Part shown: in pieces, positions 43,471 to 52,487 of the stretch
How positions within the stretch are numbered: position 1 is the first letter of the stretch
How the letters are laid out: each line of letters begins with the position of its first letter
Origin: Marinobacter maroccanus
Lineage (GTDB): Bacteria; Pseudomonadota; Gammaproteobacteria; Pseudomonadales; Oleiphilaceae
Assembly (NCBI RefSeq): GCF_002933275.1
Contig: NZ_PSSX01000006.1
Span: 158,418 to 222,417, forward strand
Reading direction: 5' to 3'
Length of the DNA stretch: 64,000 nt
Position numbers and translations under genes: made by a program
Notes under the pieces: model-generated
The model's database searches: none
What the model was told of the DNA's origin: nothing
What the model saw: the letters and a program-made list of their open reading frames with translations, nothing else

Positions 43471-43564
43471 GGGGTCAGAAGAAAGCCTTCTTCTGACCCC
43501 TTTTTTAAATCGTGAACTTGGGGTCAGGTGAAGATTTCATCTGACCCCGTTTTCATCTGACCCC
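43471..43564. repeat. Cluster of GGGGTCAGATGA-type palindromes, copies 4 and 5
   Basis: Copy 4: GGGGTCAGAAGAA / TTCTTCTGACCCC (43471-43483, 43488-43500) followed by TTTTTT on the plus strand. Copy 5: GGGGTCAGGTGAA / TTCATCTGACCCC (43520-43532, 43536-43548), then an extra half-element TTCATCTGACCCC at 43552-43564. They fill the gap between uca and the allophanate hydrolase gene. The T-run is on the strand opposite to both genes. Confidence 0.8.
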
Positions 43565-43566
43565 GA

Positions 43567-45384
43567 TCAGGAATTGATAAACGCGCGCCAGCCGCCGAAT
43601 TCGGTGACATCCCGGGCGCCGTCGAAGCCGTAGCCTTCACAGATAAAACCGTTTACCCAGCGGCCATCGGCCAGCTCCACATTGCCGATGCCCAGGGGCG
43701 CCGGAATCAGATCCACAAAGGAGCCGAAGGCCGAGGCGGGCATTTCCCACACTTCCACGATGATCTGTTCACCTTCTCCTGCGGCTACCCGTTTCAGGCC
43801 GGGTTTTGGCGGTGTGGTGTTGGGCAGGGCGTAAAGCCGGTAATTGGCGGAGGTGGTGGTTTGCTCCAGCAGCACCGAGAAGCGCTCGGTGAGCTGGGTG
43901 TTCAGGGGCATGCCGCTGAGATGAGCGCCAACCACCGCCACTCGAACCGTGGGGGTTGAAATGGCCGCGCCCGGGGTTTCTTCCGGGCGGACTTTATCGG
44001 TGGCGCCCAGGGGCGTCGGGTGGGCGTTGAGCCACTGGCAGGCCAGGTGCTGCAGTTCGGTGTCTTTCCAGGCGCCGCTGATCAGGGTTACGCCGAAGGG
44101 CAGGCCGTCGTCCCGGAAGCCTGCGGGAATGGCCAGGGCGCTCATGTCTGCCAGGTTTACGAAATTGGTGTAGGTGCCCAGCTGGCTGTTGAGGGTAACC
44201 GGGTCGGCGTTGACCGCTTCAATGGTGGGTGCGGTAGGCGCAGTGGGCACCAGCAAGGCATCCACATCGGCCAGCAGCTCATCAATCTGGCGCTGCAGCT
44301 CTTCCTTGCGGTACTGGGCCTTGAAGGTGTCCGTGGCACTGAACTTGTTGGCGTTGCTGATAATGCCTTTGACCACCGGGTTCATATCATCGGCGTGGCT
44401 GGTCATGAACGCTTCCACGGCGGCGTGGCGCTCGGCCACCCAGGGGCCTTCGTAGAGCAGCGCCGCCAGTTCCAGCATGGGGCTGAAATCCATGGGAACC
44501 AGCTCCACATCCAGCCCGCGCCACAGGCTGATGGCGGTGTTCCAGGCCGCCTCCGACTGCTGGTCACCGAACCACTGCGGATGTTCCGGAATGGCGAGCC
44601 GTCTGATCGGGCCGGGTCGACGAAGGGCGGGGCCGTCCAGGGGTAGGGCGTAAGGCGCCTTGCGGGAGAAGGCATCACCGGCGTCGAAACCGGTCATCAC
44701 ACCCGATACCAGCCCGGCATCGTTAACGGTAAGCGCAAAGATGGAGACGCAATCCAGTGAACGACAGGCCGGCACCACGCCCCGAATACTGAACTGGCCT
44801 TTGGTGGGCTTCAGCCCCACCAGGTTATTCAGCCCGGCTGGGACCCGGCCGGAGCCGGCGGTGTCGGTGCCCAGGGCAAACGGCACCAGGCCCCGGGCCA
44901 CCACGGAAGCCGAGCCGGAACTGGAACCGCCGCTGACCACCTCCGGCTTGAAGCTGTTGGGCACGGCGCCGTAGGGCGAGCGGGTACCCACCAGGCCGGT
45001 GGCAAACTGGTCCAGGTTGGTCTTGCCGATCACTACCGCGCCGGCGGCCTTCAGGCGGGCGATGGTGGTGGCGTCTTGTTCCGGGGTATAGGCGAAAGCC
45101 GGGCAGGCAGCGGTGGTTTCGAGGCCCTTCGCATCAATATTGTCTTTTGCCGCGAACGGAACGCCATAGAGCGGCAGCGCGGCCTTGTCGCCGCCGGCGG
45201 CTTCCAGGGTCTGTTCCAGTTCTGCCAGGGCATTGGCCAGGCCGTCGCCATCCAGCAGGGAAATCCAGGCCACGTCTTTGCCATCCAGGCCGGTCAGCAG
45301 CTCGCCCAGCAGCGCCGCCGGCGTTGCACCTTCTCTATAGGCGCTTTGCCAGTCCTTGATGGTCCATCCGAGAGTTGAAGGCAT
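43567..45384 (-). CDS. atzF: Allophanate hydrolase
   Basis: Hydrolyses allophanate to ammonia and CO2, completing ATP-dependent urea degradation. It has 605 residues. An amidase-signature domain spans about 60-450: catalytic lysine in PFAAKDNIDAKG, GGSSSGSASV glycine-serine loop and GTDTAGSGRVPAGLNNLVGLKPT with the cis-Ser/Ser pair. The C-terminal domain (about 480-605) is the AtzF-type extension ending in GFICEGYGFDGARDVTEFGGWRAF. It is transcribed away from urtA, so urea import and breakdown share an upstream region of about 370 bp. Confidence 0.95.
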   Translation of the reverse strand: MPSTLGWTIKDWQSAYREGATPAALLGELLTGLDGKDVAWISLLDGDGLANALAELEQTLEAAGGDKAALPLYGVPFAAKDNIDAKGLETTAACPAFAYTPEQDATTIARLKAAGAVVIGKTNLDQFATGLVGTRSPYGAVPNSFKPEVVSGGSSSGSASVVARGLVPFALGTDTAGSGRVPAGLNNLVGLKPTKGQFSIRGVVPACRSLDCVSIFALTVNDAGLVSGVMTGFDAGDAFSRKAPYALPLDGPALRRPGPIRRLAIPEHPQWFGDQQSEAAWNTAISLWRGLDVELVPMDFSPMLELAALLYEGPWVAERHAAVEAFMTSHADDMNPVVKGIISNANKFSATDTFKAQYRKEELQRQIDELLADVDALLVPTAPTAPTIEAVNADPVTLNSQLGTYTNFVNLADMSALAIPAGFRDDGLPFGVTLISGAWKDTELQHLACQWLNAHPTPLGATDKVRPEETPGAAISTPTVRVAVVGAHLSGMPLNTQLTERFSVLLEQTTTSANYRLYALPNTTPPKPGLKRVAAGEGEQIIVEVWEMPASAFGSFVDLIPAPLGIGNVELADGRWVNGFICEGYGFDGARDVTEFGGWRAFINS

Positions 45385-45755
45385 TGCTCGTCCTCATGTG
45401 CGTTATCAACTTGTATACATGTGGAATGGCAATGCCTGTGCCATTTGCGAAAAATTCTTAATAATTCAATAAAAACAGTTGGTTAATGATTTCCGCTCCA
45501 GAAGTGCCACGGCGCAGCGCGCCCAAGGCCGGTGCGGGCGCACCAAAACTGAACGATAAAACAGGGGTTTGGCGGGGTGTTGATGGCTCCCTGGTAGCTC
45601 AGGTTCGGCTTGTATACTAGATAACTATTTGTTTTCGCTGGATATACATGGAATGTGGAACAGCAGATGCAGTGGCTCCTGTGCGTTTCATGACGAACTG
45701 CACTCTCAAACCCAAGACCGAACCCAAGACCCAACTCAAGAAAAGGACGCACAAC
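45385..45755. promoter_or_regulatory. Divergent control region between atzF and urtA
   Basis: No gene here. TGTATACATG (45412-45421) on the atzF side and TATACATGGAATG (45643-45655) with TGTATAC (45611-45617) on the urtA side are related and could be operators of a GntR-type regulator. CCCAAGACC repeats (45711-45735) precede the urtA ribosome-binding site. Regulatory roles are guesses. Confidence 0.35.
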
Positions 45756-47063
45756 ATGAGCCTCAAAAAACACGTGAAACTGGGCCTCTCTGCACTCGCA
45801 CTTTCCATCTCTTTCAATTCCGTAGCCGCGGAAGATCCCATCAAGGTGGGCATTCTGCACAGCCTCTCCGGCACCATGGCCATCAGTGAAACCGTTCTGA
45901 AAGACACCGTTGAAATGCTGATCGAGCAACAGAACGCCAAGGGCGGTGTACTGGGTCGCCAGATGGAAGCGGTTGTTGTGGACCCGGCTTCCAACTGGCC
46001 GCTGTTCGCCGAGAAAGCCCGGGAGCTTCTGGCCCAGGAAAAGGTCGACGTGATCTTCGGTAACTGGACCTCGGTTTCCCGTAAATCCGTACTGCCGGTG
46101 GTGGAAGAGCTGAACGGCCTTCTGTTTTACCCGGTTCAGTACGAGGGTGAGGAATCCTCCGAAAACGTCTTCTACACCGGCGCTGCGCCCAACCAGCAGG
46201 CGATCCCTGCGGTTAACTACCTGATGAATGAAATTGGCGTGGAGCGCTGGGTACTGGCGGGCACCGATTACGTTTACCCGCGCACCACCAACAAGATCCT
46301 TGAGACCTACCTGATGGACATGGGTGTGGCCAAGGAAGACATCATGATCAACTACACGCCTTTCGGTCACTCCGACTGGCAGAACATCGTCTCTGACATC
46401 AAGCGCTTCGGTTCCGCCGGTAAGAAGACCGCCGTGGTTTCCACCATCAACGGTGACGCCAACGTGCCCTTCTACCGTGAACTGGGTAACCAGGGCATCG
46501 CTGCCTCCGATATCCCGGTGGTTGCTTTCTCCGTGGGTGAGCAGGAACTCTCCGGTATCGATACCGCCCCGCTGGTTGGCCACCTGGCCGCCTGGAACTA
46601 CTTCATGAGCGTGGATAACGACGCCAACTACGACTTCATCGACCAGTGGATCGAGCACACTGGCAACGAGCAAGCGGTAACCAACGACCCGATGGAAGCC
46701 CACTACATCGGCTTCAACATGTACGTGGAAGCGGTCAAGAAAGCCGGCACCACCGACGTGGACGCGGTGAAAGACGCCATCATCGGTGTAACCGTACCCA
46801 ACCTCACTGGTGGCTACGCCGCCATGATGCCCAACCACCACATTACCAAGCCGGTATTGATTGGCGAGATCCAGGACAACGGCCAGTTCTCCGTGGTCTG
46901 GGAGACCCCGTCTCTGGTTGCTGGCGATGCCTGGTCTGACTACCTGCCGGGCTCACGGGACATGATCGCCGACTGGCGCAAGCCCATGTTCTGCGGAACC
47001 TTCAACACGGCAACCGGCACCTGTGGTGCGTCTGCCGGCGAAATGGCGGCTGCTGACGAATAA
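45756..47063 (+). CDS. urtA: Urea ABC transporter substrate-binding protein
   Basis: Periplasmic urea receptor of the UrtABCDE importer, 435 residues from ATG 45756 (MSLKKHVKLGLSALALSISFNSVAAEDPIKVGILHSLSGTMA). An upstream ORF extension has no signal and is excluded. UrtA signatures include VFGNWTSVSRKSVLPVVEELNGLLFYPVQYEGEE, NYLMNEIGVERWVLAGTDYVYPRTTNKILE and the C-terminal GSRDMIADWRKPMFCGTFN. First gene of a five-gene plus-strand operon; 98 bp separate it from urtB. Confidence 0.97.
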   Translation: MSLKKHVKLGLSALALSISFNSVAAEDPIKVGILHSLSGTMAISETVLKDTVEMLIEQQNAKGGVLGRQMEAVVVDPASNWPLFAEKARELLAQEKVDVIFGNWTSVSRKSVLPVVEELNGLLFYPVQYEGEESSENVFYTGAAPNQQAIPAVNYLMNEIGVERWVLAGTDYVYPRTTNKILETYLMDMGVAKEDIMINYTPFGHSDWQNIVSDIKRFGSAGKKTAVVSTINGDANVPFYRELGNQGIAASDIPVVAFSVGEQELSGIDTAPLVGHLAAWNYFMSVDNDANYDFIDQWIEHTGNEQAVTNDPMEAHYIGFNMYVEAVKKAGTTDVDAVKDAIIGVTVPNLTGGYAAMMPNHHITKPVLIGEIQDNGQFSVVWETPSLVAGDAWSDYLPGSRDMIADWRKPMFCGTFNTATGTCGASAGEMAAADE

Positions 47064-47161
47064 GGCACAGCAACCGACATCGCAATACAGGCAACCCGGG
47101 GGTAGCGATGCTGCCTCCGGTTGCCACCCCGCACCACGCTTTCAACAGACAGGACACACTC

Positions 47162-48760
47162 ATGAGCATCTGCCGATCGCTCACATTGCTGCTTATCGCC
47201 CTGGTTTGCCTGTTGTCGCTGCCGGCAACGGCGCAGGAAAACGACCCCGGCAAGGCTCTGCTGATCAACCTGGCAGAAGCGCCTGCGAGCAAAGTAGAAG
47301 AGGCGGTGAACGCCATCGTCAGCAGCGGCGATGAAAGAGCCAGGGGCTGGCTCGAAGCCTACGGAAACAACCGCCTTAGCCGGGTAAAAGACACCGGGCA
47401 GGTGGTACTGGTACTGAATAACCGGGGCAGGGATTGGGAAATCGCCGATCCGCTGACCGGAGAGAACATGGGTGAAATGTCCCGCCGAGAGCTGGACAGA
47501 GTCGCCATCAACAACACCATTCGGGGTCAGCTTGAAGGCATACTCGCCATGCTGGACCTGAACGCGCCCGATCCGAAAGTGCGTGAAGCCTCCGCACAGG
47601 ACATGATGGGTAAAGTGGACGCCTCACTGGTCGAACCGCTGGAAGCGCAGCTGGTCCAGGAAGACAACGCCGGCGTGCGTGACCGGATTGCACTCGCCCT
47701 GGCCATCTACCGGGTGGGCGAAGGCAACGTGGAGGCGGTGGACGTGCTTGCCGGAAGCCTGCACCCCCGCGCCCGCGCCGCCCTGAACGAAGCGGCCCGC
47801 AGCGATAACCAGGAACTGGCGGCAAGCGCCACCAGAGCCCTGGAAAGCATCGAACAGAAACTCAAACTGAACCGCGCCGCCGAGACCCTGTATTTCGGTC
47901 TTTCCCTGGGTTCGGTTCTGGTGCTCGCCGCCATCGGCCTGGCCATCACCTTTGGTGTGATGGGCGTGATCAACATGGCCCACGGCGAGCTGATCATGCT
48001 GGGTGCCTACACCACCTGGGGCATGCAGCAGCTTTTCCCCGGCCAGCCTGGCCTGGCCCTGATTCTCTCGATTCCCGCCGGCTTTATGGTGGCCGCCACC
48101 GCCGGCATCATCATCGAGCGCAGCGTGATCCAGTACCTCAAGGGCCGTCCGCTGGAGACTCTGCTCGCTACCTTCGGTATCAGCCTGATCCTGCAGCAGC
48201 TGGTACGCACCGTGATCTCTCCCCAGAACCGCACCGTGGTGACCCCGGAGTGGATGAGCGGCTCCCTGGTGATCAACGACGCGCTCTCGCTCACACTCAA
48301 CCGCCTCTACGTGTTGGCCTTTGCCTTGATTGTCTTTGCCGGCCTGATGCTGATCATGCGCAAGACCCGCCTGGGTCTGGAAGTGCGCGCCGTTACCCAG
48401 AACCGCGCCATGGCCCGTTCCATGGGCATCCGCGCCACCCGGGTAGACATCATGACCTTTGCCCTGGGCTCCGGCGTCGCCGGCCTGGCCGGTGTGGCCC
48501 TTTCCCAGCTCACCAACGTGGGCCCGAACCTGGGCCAGAACTACATCATCGACTCGTTCATGGTGGTGGTGTTCGGTGGCGTGGGTAACCTCTGGGGCAC
48601 CCTTATTGCCGGGCTCTCCCTGGGTACCATCAACCAGCTGCTCGAACCCTGGGCCGGTGCCGTACTCGCCAAGATCATCGTGCTGGTGTTCATCATCCTG
48701 TTTATCCAGAAACGGCCGAAGGGATTGTTCCCTCAAAAGGGCCGCGCAGCAGAAGGCTAA
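47162..48760 (+). CDS. urtB: Urea ABC transporter permease UrtB
   Basis: LivH-type inner-membrane permease of the urea importer, 532 residues. The start is ATG 47162 (MSICRSLTLLLIALVCLLSLPATAQ). It has the UrtB-specific periplasmic N-terminal extension of about 220 residues before the permease domain. The permease starts AAETLYFGLSLGSVLVLAAIGLAITFGVMGVINMAHGELIMLGAYTTW and includes RAVTQNRAMARSMGIRATRVD and VVVFGGVGNLWGTLIAGL. Followed 3 bp later by urtC. Confidence 0.96.
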   Translation: MSICRSLTLLLIALVCLLSLPATAQENDPGKALLINLAEAPASKVEEAVNAIVSSGDERARGWLEAYGNNRLSRVKDTGQVVLVLNNRGRDWEIADPLTGENMGEMSRRELDRVAINNTIRGQLEGILAMLDLNAPDPKVREASAQDMMGKVDASLVEPLEAQLVQEDNAGVRDRIALALAIYRVGEGNVEAVDVLAGSLHPRARAALNEAARSDNQELAASATRALESIEQKLKLNRAAETLYFGLSLGSVLVLAAIGLAITFGVMGVINMAHGELIMLGAYTTWGMQQLFPGQPGLALILSIPAGFMVAATAGIIIERSVIQYLKGRPLETLLATFGISLILQQLVRTVISPQNRTVVTPEWMSGSLVINDALSLTLNRLYVLAFALIVFAGLMLIMRKTRLGLEVRAVTQNRAMARSMGIRATRVDIMTFALGSGVAGLAGVALSQLTNVGPNLGQNYIIDSFMVVVFGGVGNLWGTLIAGLSLGTINQLLEPWAGAVLAKIIVLVFIILFIQKRPKGLFPQKGRAAEG

Positions 48761-48763
48761 GTT

Positions 48764-49888
48764 ATGTGGCTAACAAGACCCCTGCGTGAGCGATCCACGC
48801 AACTGTTTCTTGGTGTACTGTTCGCGGCCCTCGTGGCGGTGACCTTCCTGCACCTGTTCATGCCCCAGGACAGCGCCCTGCACGTGAGTGCTTTTACTGT
48901 CACCCTGCTGGGCAAATACCTGTGTTACGCCCTGCTGGCGGTGGCGGTGGACCTGGTGTGGGGTTACCTAGGTATCCTCAGCCTGGGCCATGGCGCCTTC
49001 TTTGCGCTCGGTGGCTACGCCATGGGCATGTACCTGATGCGCCAGATTGGCGACCGGGGCGTGTATGGCGACCCGGTGCTGCCGGACTTCATGGTGTTCA
49101 TGAACTGGCAGGAGCTGCCCTGGTTCTGGCACGGGTTCGACATGGCCTGGTTTGCCTTCATCATGGTGCTGCTGGCCCCGGGCCTGCTGGCGCTGGTGTT
49201 CGGCTTCCTGGCCTTCCGCTCGCGGGTAACCGGGGTGTACCTCTCCATCATCACCCAGGCGCTCACCTTTGCCCTGATGCTCGCCTTCTTCCGCAACGAG
49301 ATGGGCTTTGGAGGTAACAACGGCCTCACCGACTTCAAGGACATTCTCGGCTTCAACCTGCGCACCGACGCCACCCGCCTCGGGCTGTTCATCGCCACCG
49401 GCATTGCCCTGGCCATTGGCTACGTGATCTGCCGGGGCATTGTGACCAGCAAGCTCGGGCGGGTGAGCGTGGCCTGCCGGGATGCCGAGGCCCGTACCCG
49501 CTTCCTGGGTTACCGGGTGGAGCGGGTGCAGCTGTTCGTGTTTGTGGTCTCCGCCATGCTGGCGGGTGTGGCCGGGGCCCTGTACGTGCCTCAGGTAGGC
49601 ATCATCAATCCCAGTGAATTCTCGCCGCTGTTCTCCATCGAGATCGTGGTGTGGGTGGCCCTCGGTGGCCGGGCAACGCTTTACGGCGCGGTGATTGGTG
49701 CCATCCTGGTGAACTACGCCAAAACCGTGTTCACCGGCATCATGCCGGATGCCTGGCTATTCGCCCTCGGCGGCCTGTTTGTGCTGGTGACCGTGTTCCT
49801 GCCCAAGGGCATTGCCGGGCTGCTGCAGAAACGCCGCAAAGCCAAAACCGATAACGACACACCCACCGGGCAGGAGGCCACCGCATGA
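48764..49888 (+). CDS. urtC: Urea ABC transporter permease UrtC
   Basis: LivM-type inner-membrane permease, 374 residues with about nine hydrophobic segments. Signatures: YALLAVAVDLVWGYLGILSLGHGAFFALGGYAMGMYLMRQIG, FLAFRSRVTGVYLSIITQALTFALMLAFFRNEMGFGGNNGLTDFKDILG and VACRDAEARTRFLGYRVERVQLFVFVVSAMLAGVAGALYVPQ. It overlaps urtD by 4 bp (ATGA). Confidence 0.96.
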   Translation: MWLTRPLRERSTQLFLGVLFAALVAVTFLHLFMPQDSALHVSAFTVTLLGKYLCYALLAVAVDLVWGYLGILSLGHGAFFALGGYAMGMYLMRQIGDRGVYGDPVLPDFMVFMNWQELPWFWHGFDMAWFAFIMVLLAPGLLALVFGFLAFRSRVTGVYLSIITQALTFALMLAFFRNEMGFGGNNGLTDFKDILGFNLRTDATRLGLFIATGIALAIGYVICRGIVTSKLGRVSVACRDAEARTRFLGYRVERVQLFVFVVSAMLAGVAGALYVPQVGIINPSEFSPLFSIEIVVWVALGGRATLYGAVIGAILVNYAKTVFTGIMPDAWLFALGGLFVLVTVFLPKGIAGLLQKRRKAKTDNDTPTGQEATA

Positions 49889-50709
49889 GCATTTTTCAGG
49901 AACTGGCCGACCGCGAGCATGTATTCGAGTTTCTGACCCAGGTGCAATCGCCGGTGGACGTGCGCCACGGCCCCATCCTGTACCTGGAAGACGTGAACGT
50001 GAGCTTTGACGGCTTCAAGGCCATCAACAACCTCAACCTCACCATCGACGACGGCGAGCTGCGCTGCATCATCGGCCCCAACGGCGCGGGTAAAACCACC
50101 ATGATGGACATCATCACCGGTAAAACCCGGCCAGACACCGGCTCGGTATGGTTCGGCAGCCGCCACAACCTGCTCACCATGAACGAGCCGGACATCGCCA
50201 GCCTGGGCATCGGCCGCAAGTTCCAGAAACCCACGGTGTTCGAAGCCCTCACCTTGTTCGAAAACCTGGAACTGGCCATGGCGGCGGACAAGCGCGTATT
50301 CCCCACGCTCACCGCCATTATGAAACCCGAATTCCGGGACCGCATCGACGAAGTGCTGGAAATGATCGGCCTGAAAGACCTGCGGGACCGCCTCGCCGGC
50401 ATCCTCTCCCACGGCCAGAAACAATGGCTGGAAATCGGCATGCTGCTGATGCAGAAACCCCGGCTGTTGCTGGTGGACGAGCCGGTCGCCGGCATGACCG
50501 AACAGGAAATGGAACGCACCGCCGAACTGCTCACCAGCCTGGCCGGCAAACAGTCGGTTGTGGTGGTGGAACACGACATGGGCTTCGTGCGCTCCATCGC
50601 TCGCAAAGTGACCGTGCTGCACCAGGGCAGCGTGCTGGCCGAAGGCACCATGGACCAGGTCTCCAACGACCCGGAAGTGATCAAGGTTTACCTAGGGGAG
50701 GAGGCGTAA
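49885..50709 (+). CDS. urtD: Urea ABC transporter ATPase UrtD
   Basis: LivG-type cytosolic ATPase of the urea importer, 274 residues. Walker A is GPNGAGKTT, the signature region ILSHGQKQWLEIGMLLMQ, Walker B LLLVDEPVAGMT, and the H-loop VVVEHDMGFVR. The N-terminal extension before the ABC domain (about 35 residues, ELADREHVFEFLTQVQ) is usual for UrtD. Its stop shares a base with the urtE start (TAATG). Confidence 0.97.
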   Translation: MSIFQELADREHVFEFLTQVQSPVDVRHGPILYLEDVNVSFDGFKAINNLNLTIDDGELRCIIGPNGAGKTTMMDIITGKTRPDTGSVWFGSRHNLLTMNEPDIASLGIGRKFQKPTVFEALTLFENLELAMAADKRVFPTLTAIMKPEFRDRIDEVLEMIGLKDLRDRLAGILSHGQKQWLEIGMLLMQKPRLLLVDEPVAGMTEQEMERTAELLTSLAGKQSVVVVEHDMGFVRSIARKVTVLHQGSVLAEGTMDQVSNDPEVIKVYLGEEA

Positions 50710-51407
50710 TGCTGAAGATCCAGAAGCTCAATCAGTTCTACGGCGAAAGCCACACCCTCTGGGATCTGGACCTGGACGTACCCCAGGGCAAGTGCACCTG
50801 CGTGATGGGCCGCAACGGCGTGGGCAAAACCACCCTGATGAAATGCATCATGGGCGAGGAAACCACCAAGAGCGGCATCATTGAATTTGCGCAGGATGTG
50901 GAACTCACCAAAAAGAAAGTGGAAGACCGCTCACGCCTGGGCATTGGCTACGTGCCCCAGGGAAGGCAGATATTCCCGCTGCTGACCGTGGAAGAAAACC
51001 TCCGCACGGGGCTGGCCGTGCGCAGGGACGGTAGCAAGAAGATACCGGAGCGGGTGTATGAGCTGTTTCCGGTGCTGAAGGAAATGCGACACCGCAGAGG
51101 CGGCGACCTCTCTGGCGGGCAGCAACAGCAGCTGGCAATTGGGCGAGCATTGGTGATTGAACCCAGGCTGCTGATTCTGGATGAGCCGGGGGAGGGGATT
51201 CAGCCGAATATTGTGGCGCAGATTGGGGAGGTTATTCGTCGGCTGATCGAAGAAGACGGACTGACGGTGCTGCTGGTTGAGCAGAAGTTGCCGTTTGCCC
51301 GCAAATACGCCGACCGCTTTGCCATACTCGACCGCGGTCGCCGGGTGGCGGAAGACGAAATTGCCGGCCTTACCGATGAACTCATCAAGAAGCATCTGAC
51401 GGTATAA
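50709..51407 (+). CDS. urtE: Urea ABC transporter ATPase UrtE
   Basis: LivF-type ATPase, 232 residues from ATG 50709. Walker A is GRNGVGKTT, signature LSGGQQQQLAIGRAL, Walker B LLILDEPGEGIQP, H-loop LLVEQKL. Completes the UrtABCDE importer. In many bacteria ureDABCEFG follow immediately; here only a fragment of ureG does, within 100 bp. Confidence 0.97.
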   Translation: MLKIQKLNQFYGESHTLWDLDLDVPQGKCTCVMGRNGVGKTTLMKCIMGEETTKSGIIEFAQDVELTKKKVEDRSRLGIGYVPQGRQIFPLLTVEENLRTGLAVRRDGSKKIPERVYELFPVLKEMRHRRGGDLSGGQQQQLAIGRALVIEPRLLILDEPGEGIQPNIVAQIGEVIRRLIEEDGLTVLLVEQKLPFARKYADRFAILDRGRRVAEDEIAGLTDELIKKHLTV

Positions 51408-51497
51408 AGATCTTCGAGCGCATAGAACCTGCCATCGCTTCGACGCAAGTCAGCGTCCATTTGCCCTGAGTGTCCACACCCGGCCCGATGGCAGAAA

Positions 51498-51824
51498 CAC
51501 CGCTACCGGGATCTGGAGCTGGTTGAATCCGACGGAGACAACCTCTCCGCCACCTTCATCCCGGAACTGAGCGACCTCACCTTGTACGTGATCGACGTCT
51601 CCGCCGGCGACAAGATCCCTCGCAAAGGCGGCCCCAGGATCACCAAATTCGACCTGATGATCATCAACAAGATCGACATTGTCAAACAGGTGCACGCATC
51701 CCCGGATGTGATGGAGCGGGACAGCAAGAAAGTGCGTTGTGAGCGGCCCTTCGTGTTCACCCAGCTGTCCGACAGGGTAAGGCTGAAGACGATTATCAAT
51801 TTCATTTTGGAGTGGGGCATGTTA
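51498..51824 (+). pseudogene. ureG: ureG remnant (C-terminal half of urease accessory GTPase)
   Basis: In-frame translation gives [20 protein letters not shown], then [60 protein letters not shown] and a tail, all recognisable as the second half of UreG (VLVESGGDNLAATFSPEL, [20 protein letters not shown], DLLVINKxD). The N-terminal half with the GPVGSGKT P-loop and metal-binding residues is absent, and there is no start codon near the homology boundary. Substitutions in conserved spots ([16 protein letters not shown]) support relaxation. This cannot be a working GTPase. Confidence 0.85.
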
Positions 51825-51893
51825 CCGAAGCGCAGGCCTGAAAAATTGCCTGATCAGGCAGTTTTGGTTTTAACCGATAAAGGGGAAATAGAC

Positions 51894-52071
51894 ATGAAAA
51901 TGACTCAAAAATCAGTGCCAATGTGGGGCTTCTAGTGGCCTCGACAAGCGTGCTAGCGCATTCCGGGCGAGGATATTGGCGATGGGCTGCACGTTGAGGA
52001 TTTGTTTGTAGCGGGAATTATTGGTGCGATTTTCATGATCTCCTGGAAGAAGGTTAGGGGGCGTCGCTGAG
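51894..52071 (+). pseudogene. Decayed small envelope-protein gene
   Basis: A good start (AAGGGGAAATAGAC then ATG) begins [13 protein letters not shown] and hits a stop. A neighbouring frame continues [12 protein letters not shown], like the end of a signal peptide, and a third frame continues EDIGDGLHVEDLFVAGIIGAIFMISWKKVRGRR to a stop. Joined across two frameshifts, this reads as a small signal-peptide plus single-TM protein. Such proteins often end urease operons, but the identity is uncertain. Confidence 0.5.
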
Positions 52072-52487
52072 GATTGCGCAAAGGGCCTCAACTCATCACT
52101 GTAAAAGTGTAGGCTTTACGGGAAACCGTGTGGCTTTTTTTCGTTGAAAATGTCGATTTTTGTAAGCAAAACAAGCGTGAACAGTTCAAATGGTCTACTG
52201 TATTTGACGTTCGTTATGAGAGCCCAAATGTGTAGGCCTAATGCGCGATTAGTGTCGCCGTGCTGGCAAAACTGTTAATTTAATTTCAATCTTTCATGGC
52301 AATTGCATTGCTGAGTATGTTTTTGAGTTGTCTCTGCTCCAGGGCGCCATCGGATGAATTAATTTTAAAGGCTCCAGTTATTTTTGCCACGGAAGGAAGC
52401 AGGATGCAGTGATGCGAAAACACGACAGATGCCGATCTTTGAGGCCAATAAGATAAGATTAGTGATTTTTAAGATCTGGGGAACAGA
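52072..52487. other. Low-GC intergenic boundary
   Basis: No gene found. Composition shifts from GC-rich to AT-rich here. A weak ACGG-GAAA-CCGT hairpin followed by eight T's at about 52117-52141 could terminate transcripts from the left. The junction marks the left edge of the SIR2 gene insertion. Confidence 0.5.

Noticed and set aside
45385..45755. Guanidine riboswitch before the urea carboxylase genes
   Set aside because: The conserved ykkC core motifs were not found, and guanidine-associated partner genes are absent.
51582..51935. A functional GTPase gene starting at 51582
   Set aside because: The P-loop half of UreG is missing and the start codon used would be an internal TTG.
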